From Arachis hypogaea (Eukaryota > Streptophyta > Magnoliopsida > Fabales > Fabaceae), in assembly GCF_003086295.3 (NCBI RefSeq), contig NC_092047.1, forward strand, positions 65,452,054 through 65,516,053: 64,000 nucleotides of DNA, in the 5' to 3' direction. The translations under genes and the position numbers were made by a program. Of this stretch, positions 1 to 9,825 are shown in pieces. Under the pieces are notes generated by a model. It was given only the letters and a program-made list of their open reading frames with translations, was not told the DNA's origin and did not search any database. Every line of letters starts with the position of its first letter. Position 1 is the first letter of the stretch.

Positions 1-50
1 TTTGCTTCTCCAGTGTTGTAACTTGTCTTTGATTTTTGTGTTTTTCAGAG

Positions 51-1082
51 ATGTCGAAGAATAATGATTCCATGAGGGCCTATAAGAAGGCGAAAAAGGC
101 GACCGCTGCTTTAAACATCTTGGCCAAGGCGGCCGGAGAGGGATCTTCTCAGCCTCCAATTAAACCTCCTATATCGAGTTCTCCCGGGCCGAGGAAAGCA
201 ATTCCTACTCCTCGGGTCCGTCTGGCCGATCCTCCACAATCTTCTGTTGCAACTTCCGGTGCCCCTCCTAGTAAAAAGCAAAAAATAATTGAGCCTTTCA
301 ACCTTGATGCTCCTGACTTTGATGCGGTTGAGTTTGTAGATCAACAAATCGGCCCTTATGGTGTTCTTCCTATGGACGACGTGTCGCTTCTTCATCATTT
401 TGATTATATCACCCGGAGTGGTATCAAGTTGGCACACATGGGGGCGGCCCTATATCGAACTGCTCAAAGTCTTCCTCTCCATGCCACTAAAGCTTTTATG
501 GAGGAGGCCAAACAGGAGTTTGATCGGATGAAGGGCTTGAAGGAGGAACTTGAAGTAAGGGTGGCCAAGTTGGAGAAAGACTTGGAGAATGAAAAGGCTA
601 GCTCTACTTCTCTGGCTGGTTCTCTGAGACTGGCCGAGGACACGGCTATGCGGCATAAGGACAGTTATTTGACGTCTTACCGGGAGGTGTTGCGTCTGAG
701 AGAAGAGTTGGAGAATGCCCGGGCTAATTATTCCGAACTCCAAGGTCATTTTGTTGGCAGTGTAACTGCTGCCTATGAGAACCTGAGGAAACAAGTTCGG
801 GTTATTACTCCCGAGGCCGACCTGACCCTCTTTAGCTTGGAGAACGTTGTCAGGGATGGCAAGGTTGTCCCTGATCACGAGGATGAGGATGATGTCGATC
901 CTCCCCCTGTAGCCTCTACCAAGGTGTCGACTTCTGCTGTCCCTGCCGAGGTTGGTCCTCCCGCTTCTGACCCCGACTGCCAGATCTTGAACCGGGATGA
1001 CGGTACTGTAGATGCCATTCCTCTCCAGACTCGGCCTCCGTCTCCTCAGCCTGATGCTGCTAAAAAATCTTCTGACCCTTAG
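51..1082 (+). CDS. Antisense ORF of the Tat element, coiled-coil protein of unknown function
   Basis: An open frame of 343 codons from ATG at 51 to TAG at 1080-1082, opposite to gag-pol. The first ~90 residues are basic and Pro/Ser-rich. Residues ~95-145 hold a short conserved-looking block (FDAVEFVDQQIGPYG). Residues ~155-250 are heptad-like Glu/Lys/Leu-rich coiled coil, and the tail is acidic and Pro-rich. Directly before the ATG lies tttttgtgtttttcag, a good plant 3' splice site, so the ATG may open a downstream exon whose first exon is outside the window. Antisense ORFs at this place are known in Tat elements such as Grande; their function is unknown. The frame is intact although gag-pol is broken. 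Confidence 0.6.
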   Translation: MSKNNDSMRAYKKAKKATAALNILAKAAGEGSSQPPIKPPISSSPGPRKAIPTPRVRLADPPQSSVATSGAPPSKKQKIIEPFNLDAPDFDAVEFVDQQIGPYGVLPMDDVSLLHHFDYITRSGIKLAHMGAALYRTAQSLPLHATKAFMEEAKQEFDRMKGLKEELEVRVAKLEKDLENEKASSTSLAGSLRLAEDTAMRHKDSYLTSYREVLRLREELENARANYSELQGHFVGSVTAAYENLRKQVRVITPEADLTLFSLENVVRDGKVVPDHEDEDDVDPPPVASTKVSTSAVPAEVGPPASDPDCQILNRDDGTVDAIPLQTRPPSPQPDAAKKSSDP

Positions 1083-1479
1083 TTTTAATCTTTATTCTGG
1101 ATATGTAGTTGGCCCGGCTTGTGGGCTTTTTTAAACTCTTTATGTTTTGTTAATTGCTGACACTTTCCCGTTGCTTGTCCAGCAACTTTTGTATTTTATG
1201 AAAAACAAATGGTAGCATGCTTTAGCTTTTCTTGAGATAGGTTTTGGTGGCCTCTGAGGCTTTTATAACCTTGTGGATGATATCGCGCTTTTGTGCTTGA
1301 CTTGGTATCTCTTTTGGATTGCTTTGTACTTTGTATCTTGAATCCTTTGTGGTTGTGACTAGGTAGGTCTAACTTGATTTTTGGTTTGTTCTCGCTCCGG
1401 CTTGTATTTCCGACGATTTGTAACCGATTTCTTCAAGTTAGTCCTCCGAGTTGTTTTCGCAGTCCTTTTCTAAGTTATT

Positions 1480-2090
1480 TTTGTAATCCCTTTCCTGGAT
1501 CTTTGTCAGGTCTCTTTCAGGGATTGCTTCGATAACTTTCCAGTTGTAGGAGTCCGACTTGGTCATATCGGTCTCCTTTAAGTTATTTTTGTAATCCTCT
1601 TTCTTGGATCTTTGTCCGATCTCTTTCAGGGATTACTTTTATAACTTTTTAGTTGTAGGAGTCCGACTTGGTTATATCAGTCTCCTTTAAGTTATTTGTA
1701 GTCCTCTTTCTTGGATCTTTGTCAGATCTCTTTCAGGGACTACGTTAATAACTTTTAAGTAGTAGGAGTCCGACTTGGTTATATCGGTCTCCTTTAAGTT
1801 ATTTGTAGTCCTCTTTCTTGGATCTTTGTCAGATCTCTTTCAGGGACTACACTGATAACTTTTAAGTAGTAGGAGTCCGACTTGGTTATATCGGTCTCCT
1901 TTAAGTTATTTGTAGTCCTCTTTCTTGGATCTTTGTCAGATCTCTTTCAGGGACTACGTTGATAAATTTTAAGTAGTAGGAGTCCGACTTGGTTATATTG
2001 GTCTCTTTTAAGTTATTTGTAGTCCTCTTTCTTGGATCTTTGTCAGATCTCTTTCAGGGACTACTTTGATAACTTCTCATTTTGGGCTGA
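1480..2090. repeat. Tandem repeat, ~107 bp unit, about five copies
   Basis: The anchor gtaggagtccgacttgg recurs at 1546, 1655, 1762, 1869 and 1976, giving steps of 109, 107, 107 and 107 bp. Each unit also holds cttggatctttgtcagatc and ctttaagttatt. Degenerate units extend to about 2260. The array lies between the integrase end and the antisense ORF; 1083-1479 and 2260-2626 show no gene. Tandem arrays in the 3' untranslated part are common in Tat elements. Confidence 0.85.
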
Positions 2091-2626
2091 CTTTGTCATG
2101 TCGAGCCCTTCTAAGTTAAAGTAATCCTCTTTAATAGGGTTGGCCAGACCTCTTTCCAGGGTTTACTTATAACTTGGGTTGACTTGGTCCGACTTCTCAA
2201 TTTCGGCCAGTCTTTAAGTTATTATTTTAGCATTCCGTAAGACCTCGTCAGGTTCCTTTTTGGATCGCTTTCGATAACTTCTTACATTATTCTGTGTTCA
2301 TCTTTGCCGATCTTTAGAAAGTGGTTGTCATATCTAGATCGTCCTTTGGGTGAATCACGTTTTCACCTTTATCGGACGGTTGTCTTTATCATGATCTTGC
2401 AGTGAAATTGTTTTTCACTTTCTGCCGATCTGTTGCTTTATAATCGGACGATGAATACTTCAGATTAATGCGTCTTGAAATCTTTGTAGAATATCTAAAA
2501 TATATTTTATTTAAAGGAAGAGTGCAAGTATATACATATGAGATTGTCTGAGTCTCAACTTGGTGCCTCATTAAAAAGCCTTTTCAGGAAAAAGAGTGCA
2601 TCCAATGATGAGATCTTTTATCTTTT

Positions 2627-3571
2627 CTAACTGTAGTACCTTCTGAGGTTGCAGGCGTGCCATGACCTGAGAAGCTCTCGTCCATCGAGTTCAGACAGTT
2701 TGTAGTAGCCCTTTCGAAGTACTTCTACAATTCGGTAAGGCCCTTTCCAGTTCGCTGCCAGCTTTCCCTCTCCTGGTCGAGTTGTTCCGATATCATTTCG
2801 GATTAGTATAAGATCATTTTCTGTGAAATTTCTCGGCACTACCTTTTGATTATATCTGGAAGCCATTCGGCGTTTTAGAGCTTCTTCCCTGATCCGAGCT
2901 CTTTCTTGGATTTCGGGTAGCAAGTCGAGCTCTTCTCTCTGAAGTTGGAAGTTTGCATCCTCATTATAGTGAACTACTCTGGGCGACCCTTCCTCAATCT
3001 CTATTGGAATCATCGACTCCGTTTCGTATGCTAATCGGAAGGGGGATTCCTTCGTGGTGGAATGTGGCGTTGTTTGATATGTCCACAGGACCTGTGGGAG
3101 CTCTTCTTCCCAGGCTCCCTTTGCATCTTGTAATCTCCATTTTAATCCAGCCAATATGACTTTGTTGGCAGCTTCGGCCTGCCCATTGGCTTGTGGATGT
3201 TCGACGGAGGTGTACTGGTGCTTTATACTCAAGTCGGCTACTAGTTTTCTGAAGCCTACATCTGTGAATTGGGTGCCATTGTCTGTGGTTATTGAATATG
3301 GAACCCTGAACCTTGTGACAATGTTTCGATATAAGAACTTCCGGCTTCTTTGAGCGGTGGCATTGGCTAGGGGCTCTGCCTCGATCCACTTTGTAAAGTA
3401 ATCTACTCCCACTATGAGAAATTTAACTTGTCCTGATCCCTGTGGGAAAGGGCCGAGAAGATCGAGTCCCCATTTTGCAAACGGCCAAGGCGAAGTCACG
3501 CTGATGAGCTCTTCTGGTGGGGCGATGTAAAAGTTGGCATGTTTTTGACATGGTGGACATGTCTTTACAAA
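2627..3571 (-). pseudogene. Integrase catalytic core and C-terminal domain (Tat)
   Basis: Open from just below the stop at 3572-3574 to the end at 2627. The catalytic triad is complete: Asp in GLDLLGPF, Asp in TTDNGTQF, and Glu in NGQAEAAN with 35 residues between the last two. The C-terminal part (LAANWKGPYRIVEVLRKGYY) is the usual gypsy integrase tail. This domain would join retroelement cDNA to host DNA. It is cut off from the zinc-binding domain by a TAA at 3572-3574 and a frameshift at the T8 run 3623-3630, so it is a piece of a broken polyprotein. Confidence 0.9.
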
Positions 3572-3574
3572 TTA

Positions 3575-4511
3575 TGTGGCTTCTTTCTGTAGAGTTGGCC
3601 AATAAAATCCTGCCCGAAGTACTTTTTTTTGCCAGAGCTCGTGCTCCGAGATGATTGCCACAGATGCCGCCGTGTATTTCTTCTAGCACTTCCCTTGTGT
3701 TGGAGGTCGGCACGCATTTTAGTAAAGGTATTGAGATTCCTCTTTTGTACAGGATGTTGTTTATGATGGTGTAGTACTGTGCCTCCCTTTTTAACTTCTT
3801 TGCCTCCTTTTCTTCTGCGGGGAGTGTTCCTTCTTTGAGGTATTTGATTATGGGGGTCATCCATCCTTGGTCCTGACTTGTTATGGCCAGGACTTTTTCC
3901 TCTTCCGAGATTGACGGGTTTTGCAACATTTCCTGGATGAGGCTTCTATTGTTGCCCCCTGGTTTGGTGCTGGCTAGTTTTGAGAGTGCATCAGCTCGGA
4001 CATTTTGTTCGCGGGGTATATGGCAGATCTTATATTCCCCGATTTGTCCGAGTAGTTCCTTGGTTTTATCCAAATATTTTTTCATGGTGGGGTCTTTGGC
4101 TTGGTAGCTCCCTGTTATTTGTGATGTGACCACTTGTGAATCGCTGTAAATGTTGAGTTTTTGAGCTCCGACCTCTTTAGCCAGCTTCAAACCAACTAAT
4201 AATGCTTCATATTCCGCTTGGTTATTGGAGGCCGGGAACCCGAACTTAAGGGAGAGCTCAACTTGGGTTCCTTGGTTGCTTTCTATTATCACGCCTGTGC
4301 CGCTTCCCGTTTTATTTGAGGAACCGTCCATGTAGAGATCCCATTCTGTGGGAGTTTCCAGGGTATCTATGAATTCTGCGATGAAGTCGTCCAGATACTG
4401 TGACTTGATGGCCGTCCGAGCTTCGTATTGGAGGTCGAATTCTGACAATTCGACTGCCCATTGTAGAATTCTGCATGCTAAATCTGTTTTCTGCAATATT
4501 CCTTTTATGGG
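3575..4511 (-). pseudogene. Archaeal-type RNase H (aRNH) and integrase zinc-binding region
   Basis: Acidic RNase H residues appear in order: LYMDGSSN, NQAEYEAL, IYSDSQVV and VRADALS. This second, archaeal-type RNase H upstream of integrase is diagnostic for Tat elements. It is followed by the integrase H2C2 region (HGGICGNH, then CPPC in another frame). Reading shifts by one base at 3623-3630, a run of eight T on the plus strand, so the second half of the zinc finger is out of frame. A TAG at 4512-4514 separates it from the first RNase H. Confidence 0.87.
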
Positions 4512-4790
4512 CTAGTTAGTTCTAACCTTAATGGTGTGAGCCTGGAAGTACGGGCGGAGTCATCGAGATGTTAGGATGAGAGTATAGGAAAATTTTTCTA
4601 TTTTCTGGTAGTTCAGCTCGGATCCCTGTAGTGCTTTACTAATGAAGTAGACGGGTTGTTGCCCATTTTCGTCTTCTCTGACTAATGCTGAGGCTATCGC
4701 CCGGCTTTCTACTGCAAGATATAATATGAGTGGTTCTCCTTCTCGTGGTCGAGATAGGATAGGTGGCCGTCCTAAGAACTCCTTGAAGTC
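4512..4790 (-). pseudogene. First (retroviral-type) RNase H region, broken by stops
   Basis: Same frame as RT upstream and aRNH downstream but with three stops: TGA at 4788-4790, TGA at 4560-4562 and TAG at 4512-4514. Between them the translation keeps the usual RT-connected RNase H wording (LILYLAVE, ALQGSELNYQKIEKFSY, RPYFQAHTIKV). The stops fit base-substitution decay, mainly C-to-T type changes. Confidence 0.8.
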
Positions 4791-6173
4791 TCAGAAAGCT
4801 TGCTCACATTCTGTCGTCCATTCGAACTGTTTTCCCTTTCTTAAAGTAGCATAGAAGGGGAGAGATCTTATCGCAGCTCCTGCCAAGAATCGGGATAGGG
4901 CGGCCAGTCTCCCGTTGAGTTGTTGTACTTCTTTGACACAGGTTGGGCTATTCACGTTGAGTATAGCTTGACATTTGTCTGGATTTGCTTCAATTCCCCT
5001 TTGTGTGAGCATGAAGCCTAAGAATTTGCCTGCTTCAACTGCGAAGGTGCATTTCGCGGGGTTGAGTTGCATGTTATGCTTCCTTATAGTGTCAAACACT
5101 TGAGCCAGGTCAGATAATAGTGTATCTTTGCTTTGTGTTTTTATCAACATGTCGTCCACATAGACTTCCATAATTTTTCCGATGTGATCCGAGAAGACTT
5201 TATTCATTAGCCTTTGATAGGTAACTCCCGCGTTCTTGAGACCGAAAGGCATCACGATGTAGCAGTAGTTCGCCTTTGGTGTTAAGAACGAGGTCTTTTC
5301 TTGATCTGGTGGATACATGGGAATTTGGTTGTATCCCGAATAGGCGTCCATAAACGAGAGGTATCTATATCCAGAGGAAGCGTCTACCAGAGCGTCAATA
5401 CTTGGTAGTGGGTATGGATCTTTTGGGCAGGCTTTGTTGAGATCGGTGTAATCGGTACACATGCGCCACTTCCCGTTTGATTTTTTCACCAAGACGACGT
5501 TGGCTAGCCATAGTGGGTACTTGACTTCTCTTATGAATCCTGCCTCCAGTAACGTTTGTACTTGTTCTTCCACAGCTTGGGATCGTTCTGGTCCGAGTTT
5601 TCTTCGCTTCTGCTGCACTGGCCGAGATCCTAGATAGACCGCCAACTTGTGGCACATTAGCTTAGGGTCTATGCCTGGCATGTCTGCGGCTTTCCATGCG
5701 AAGAGATCGTCATTATCTCGTAAGAATTGTATCAGTAATTCTTTTGAATCTCCTCTTAGGACCGTGCCGATATTAGTCGTTTTGTCCGAGGTGTCTCCAA
5801 TCTGAACCTTCTCTACCTCACCTTCTGGGTGTGGACGGAGTTCTTCTCGACGCTGAGCTCCGCCAAGCTCAATTGTATGAAACTCTTCTCCTCTGCCTTT
5901 GAGGTTTAAGCTCTCGTTGTAATAGCGACGTGCCATCTTTTGATCTGCTTTTATCGTGGCTATCCCTTCTGTAGTTGGGAATTTCATACATAGATGCGGA
6001 GTTGAGACTATTGCGCCGAGTTGATTGAGTGTTGTCCGACCTATGAGAGCATTATAGGCTGAACTTACGTCGACCACAATGTAGTCTATTTTGAGGGTCC
6101 TAGTTTGGTTTCCTTTTCCAAAAGTAGTGTGTAGCGATACGTATCCCAATGGTTGTATCGGAGTGTCTCCTAG
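4788..6173 (-). pseudogene. Reverse transcriptase (Tat)
   Basis: Contains the end of the protease domain (YNALIGRTTLNQLGAI) and then a full reverse transcriptase: WRMCTDYTDLNKACPKD, YPLPSIDALVD, FMDAYSGYNQI, MPFGLKNAGVTYQRLMN, and the catalytic YVDD at 5151-5162. The RT core is uninterrupted for about 450 codons. It is closed upstream by the TGA at 6174-6176 and downstream by the TGA at 4788-4790. It would copy element RNA into DNA from the tRNA-Asp primer. Confidence 0.92.
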
Positions 6174-6635
6174 TCAAAACAGAATGTTCAGGTATGCTTT
6201 AAGTTCCTTTTCGTCTAAACTGAGCTTGTCGAAAACCGTTTTGAATAAGATGTCGGCAGAACTCCCTTGGTCTACTAGTGTGCGGTGTAGATTGGCGTTT
6301 ATCAGTATAACAGTGATGACCATGGGATCGTCATGTCCCGAGATGATGCTGGATGCGTCCTCTTTAGTAAATGTTATCGCCAGGAGGTCGGGTGCTTCCT
6401 CCTTTCCCTCATCATGATATACTTCTTTGAGATATCTTTTTCGGGATGATTTGGAGGTCCCACCTCCTGCGAATCCATCGTGTATCATGTGGACGTGTCT
6501 TTCTAGTGTCCGAGTTGACCGTTCAGCTCGTCCATCATCTTCGTCTCTCCGTCTTTTTCTTTGGTCATCATCCCGGGTGGCCAGAAATTGATCTAATTTT
6601 CCTTCTTTTACCAATTTTTCTATGATATTTTTCAA
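6174..6635 (-). pseudogene. Retropepsin region of the polyprotein
   Basis: In frame with RT but ended by TGA at 6174-6176. The active site reads LVDQGSSADILF, i.e. Asp-x-Gly with Gln where Thr or Ser is more usual. A few codons upstream in the same frame lies the Gag zinc knuckle (C-x2-H-x4-H-x4-C, around 6650-6690). The true start is therefore in gag, and no start codon need exist here. Confidence 0.82.
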
Positions 6636-7753
6636 GTCGAAGCATTCGTTGGTAGAGTGCCCTCGAATTCGATGGTCTTCACAATATTCCTTTCGATTTT
6701 CTCCTCCCCTTCTGCCTTTGAGTGGTAGTGCTGGGGGGATTTTTCTGTATGGCAGACTTCTTTGTACACGTCGACCAGGGATGCTTTGAGAGGAGTGTAG
6801 TTGTGGTATTTTTTGATTTTCTCACCCTGTCGATCTTCTTTCTTTTTGGAGTCTTTGTCTTTGTCTCGGTAGGAGGTTCCGAATTTTGAGGTTTCTCCTA
6901 GCCAAGCGTTCTCTTCCATGTTGATGTATTTTTCTGCTCGCTCCTGTACTTCGTCTAAGGAGGTGGGATACTTTTTTGATATAGATTGGCTGAAAGGTCC
7001 CTCTCGTAAGCCATTAATAAGCCCCATGATGGCAGCCTCTGTTGGTAAACTTTGTATGTCCACGCATGTTTTGTTGAATCTTTCCATGTAGTTACGGAGG
7101 CTCTCCCGATCTCCTTGCTTGATCCCTAGTAAGCTGGGTGCGTGCTTGGCCTTATCTTTCTGGATGGAGAATCTGGCCAGAAACTTTTTGGCCAGGTCGT
7201 CGAAGTTTGAGATGGACTTCGGAGGTAAGTTGTCGAACCATCTGATCGCCGTTTTCGTAAGAGTTGTCGGAAAAGCTTTGCAGCGAACGGCATCTGAGGC
7301 GTCGGTAAGGTACATTCTGCTTCTAAAATTGCTGAGATGATGGTTGGGATCTGTAGTGCCCTCATACAAAACCATATCCGGGAGCTTAAAATCCTTTGGG
7401 ATTTTTGTCTTCATGATTTCCCTGGTGAATGGATCCTGTTCTTTGCGTGAATTTTCCTCAGGAGTGGTTCGAGGAGCTTTTGATTTGAGGTCGGCCTCTA
7501 ACTGCTGTAGTTTTTCTTCTAGTTCTCGATGTCGCCGTACCTCTCTTTGTAGATCCTTTCCGATCTCTCGTTGTTGCTGGGTTTCTTTCTCAAGTTGCTT
7601 TAAGAAATCTTGAAGTGCTTCCATGGCTCCCGGATTTGATGAGTTTTTGTTCCCGTTGGATTCCGGAGTATCCTTTAGCGTAGTGTCCGCGTTCTTGTGC
7701 AGTGTTCTGTTCTCCAGATCCGAGTCGTGGTCGTTGTCATGGCCGTCCGCCAT
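6632..7753 (-). pseudogene. Gag polyprotein (Tat), frameshifted near its zinc knuckle
   Basis: ATG at 7751-7753 lies 22 nt inside the primer site. Residues 43-92 are a coiled coil rich in Glu/Gln/Lys. Residues ~115-285 form the retrotransposon Gag domain (IRWFDNLPPKSISNFDDLAK, then GLREGPFSQSI). After about residue 340 the frame leaves the ancestral one. The zinc knuckle lies in another frame, the one that continues into protease, and the shift coincides with the G6 run at 6733-6738. The protein would form the virus-like particle and bind RNA. Without the shift, gag and pol would be one continuous frame. Confidence 0.88.
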
Positions 7754-7775
7754 GGTTTTGGGATGACTTTCAGGT

Positions 7776-7793
7776 TCCCCGGCAACGGCGCCA
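7776..7793 (-). promoter_or_regulatory. Primer binding site for tRNA-Asp
   Basis: Minus strand TGGCGCCGTTGCCGGGGA, complementary to the 3' end of plant tRNA-Asp, the usual primer for Tat and Athila elements. One base separates it from the LTR end. Confidence 0.93.
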
Positions 7794-7794
7794 A

Positions 7795-8354
7795 TGTTCC
7801 GAGGGTTACCTGAAACTGGAGGTCGATCTCGGATGAGATCTTCTGTACTGGTCGGAGATGGTGTGTCCGGCTAGCGGGTGGCGGCCGGAGCTGTTGTGTC
7901 CGACTTGTTGGACTTGCTGCACTGCTGATCCTTGGCCACCGGAGGGTGGGGGGTACCTGCAAGAGACTCCGATGCTTAAGTTAGCATGTGTATTAAACAG
8001 GTTTTATGTAGAATCAGAGTATGAGTTATACCTGGGTGCTCCAGTGTATTTATAGTAGTGTGGACTGACCTTTCTGATAAGATAAGTTAGTTATCTTATC
8101 TTATTTTATCCTATTTTGGATGAAGTCAGCTTATCTTCAAGGGAACCGCCTTTATCTCTATAGGCTGGGATTGCCTTTGGATTTGGGTCGTGTTCCTCTA
8201 TTTGGGCCCTTTATTGGGCTTTTCCTGTCGATATGGCCGAGTTCTTTGTAACGAAGTCGGTCCGCTTGACCTTAACAGGTTGGTCACTGCATCGTCGACC
8301 ATCCCAGGTCGGATAGCTCGACCCAGGGTATAAACAGAATTATTCCATAATACA
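7795..8354 (-). repeat. 5' LTR of the Tat element
   Basis: The inner edge is sharp: TGTTCCGAGG on the plus strand directly beside the primer site. The outer edge is set at CA 8353-8354, where copia integrase coding sequence begins. A TATA box (CTATAAATA on the minus strand) is at 8047-8055. Length about 560 bp. The 3' partner is outside the window, so the outer edge is less certain than the inner one. Confidence 0.8.
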
Positions 8355-8356
8355 CC

Positions 8357-8957
8357 ATGCCAGGAAAATCTAGCATGAATGGTGTTGCAGAGCGAAGGAA
8401 CCAAACTCTTAAGGACATGGTGAGAAGTATGATTAGTCATTCTTCCTTGCCTGAATTACTCTGGGAAGAATCCTTAAAGACTGCAGTGTACATCCTTAAT
8501 AGGGTGCCAAGCAAAGTAGTTAACAAAATTCCTTATGAAATTTGGACTGGGGAAAGACCCAGTATAAAGTATTTGCATATTTCGGGATGTCCGGCTGAGG
8601 CGCGACCTTATAGGCCGCATGAAAGAAAATTGGACTCAAGAACAATTAGTTGCTACTTTGTTGGTTACGCTGAGCATTCACAGGGGGTACAAGTTTTACA
8701 ATCCTACATCAAGGTCTATTTTTGAAATGGGAAATGCGAGATTTCTTGAGGATGTTGAGTTTGGGAGGAAAGGAAATATTAGGAATGTAGCTTTTGATGA
8801 GGATTCTATAACTGACAATGATCAGGTCTTTATGTCTATTATTGTTCAAGATACAGTTATAGTACAAGAGTACAATGAGAATCCTACTGTAGATCCAGTT
8901 GCAGTACAAGAGAATAATGAGAATGTTGTTATTGCTCAAGATGCTGCTACAGTATAG
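8357..8957 (+). pseudogene. Copia integrase C-terminal part and linker
   Basis: Translation shows [20 protein letters not shown] (the region holding the catalytic Glu), [19 protein letters not shown] and [20 protein letters not shown], all typical of copia integrase. The frame shifts by one base at the G5 run near 8683 and then continues as GNARFLEDVEFGRKG. A TAG closes it at 8955-8957. The N-terminal integrase is missing because the Tat element lies upstream. Confidence 0.85.
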
Positions 8958-9017
8958 GAAAATAATGAGAATCCTCCTCAATCCCAACCCATACAGTAAG
9001 CCCAACAACCTCAAGAA

Positions 9018-9413
9018 GTGTCATTAAGGAGATCCAATAGAGAAAGGAGAAAATTCATCTATGGTCTCAAACAAGCTTCCCGTCAATGGTATCACAGGTT
9101 TAATCAAGTCATTATCTCATATGGTTTTGAAGTAAATATTATAGATGAATGTGTATACCGCAAGTTCAGTGGGAGTAAATACATACTTTTGGTCTTATAT
9201 GTTGATGACATTCTACTTGCCAGTAACGACATAGGTTTGTTGCGTGAAACTAAGAAATTTCTATCAAATAAATTCGAAATGAAAGATCTTGGTGATGCCC
9301 CTTTTGTATCAGGAATCAAGATACTAAGAGATCGCTCTCAAGGTATTCTTGGATTATCACAAAAGAACTATATCGAAAAGATTTTAAGTAGATATGGCAT
9401 GAAAAATTATTGA
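9018..9413 (+). pseudogene. Copia reverse transcriptase, C-terminal half
   Basis: Contains IYGLKQASRQWYHRF, the catalytic YVDDILLASND and LGLSQKNYIEKILSRYGM. The N-terminal half of RT is gone: the pre-RT linker RRSNRERRK runs straight into the middle of the palm at about 9050. A TGA at 9411-9413 ends the frame. Confidence 0.88.
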
Positions 9414-9820
9414 CCAATGGACACATCCGTAACTAACGGAGACAAGTTCAGTCTCAAGCAATTCCCTAAGAATGATCTTAAGAGGACAACAATGCATGAT
9501 AAATCTTATGCATCAGCACTAGCAAGTTTAATGTATGCTCAAATATGCACATGTCCCGATATACCATTTATAGTGGGAGTGTTCGGTAGATACTTGAGTA
9601 TTACATGCTTACTTATTGGAGATCAAAAAAATTTGGAGATCATTAGGTACTCTGATTTTGATTTCATGGCATATGGTTGCGAAACTTTGTCATTGAGCTA
9701 ATATAGTAGATGACATTGAAATGCCATTGAAGATATTTTGTGACAATAAGTCAGAAGTACTATACTCCAAAAAACAATAAGAGCTTGAAAAAAACGAATC
9801 ATACAGATATCAAGTTCTTA
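9414..9820 (+). pseudogene. Copia RNase H region, first part, degenerate
   Basis: Fragments such as YASALASLMYAQICTCPDI and IIRYSDFDF correspond to the RT/RNase H junction and the RNase H active-site strand. Several frame changes and a deletion are present. The last part, around 9740-9820, still encodes the fragment before the solo LTR insertion. Confidence 0.7.
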
Positions 9821-9825
9821 GTTGT

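Larger units (their letters stand above)
1..8354 (-). mobile_element. Ty3/gypsy retrotransposon, Tat lineage, 3' part cut by window edge
   Basis: Read on the minus strand the order is 5' LTR (7795-8354), tRNA-Asp primer site, gag, protease, reverse transcriptase, RNase H, a second archaeal-type RNase H, integrase, a long 3' region with tandem repeats, and an ORF in the opposite orientation. The archaeal-type second RNase H before integrase, the tRNA-Asp primer site and the antisense 3' ORF are known marks of the Tat group (Grande/Retand/Ogre relatives). The 3' LTR lies left of position 1, so the target duplication cannot be tested. The insertion interrupts a copia integrase gene at 8355. At least two frameshifts and five in-frame stops break gag-pol, so this copy cannot be autonomous. 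Confidence 0.9.

Noticed and set aside
2953..3389. Plus- and minus-strand frames overlapping integrase
   Set aside because: They are shadows of the integrase coding sequence in other frames.
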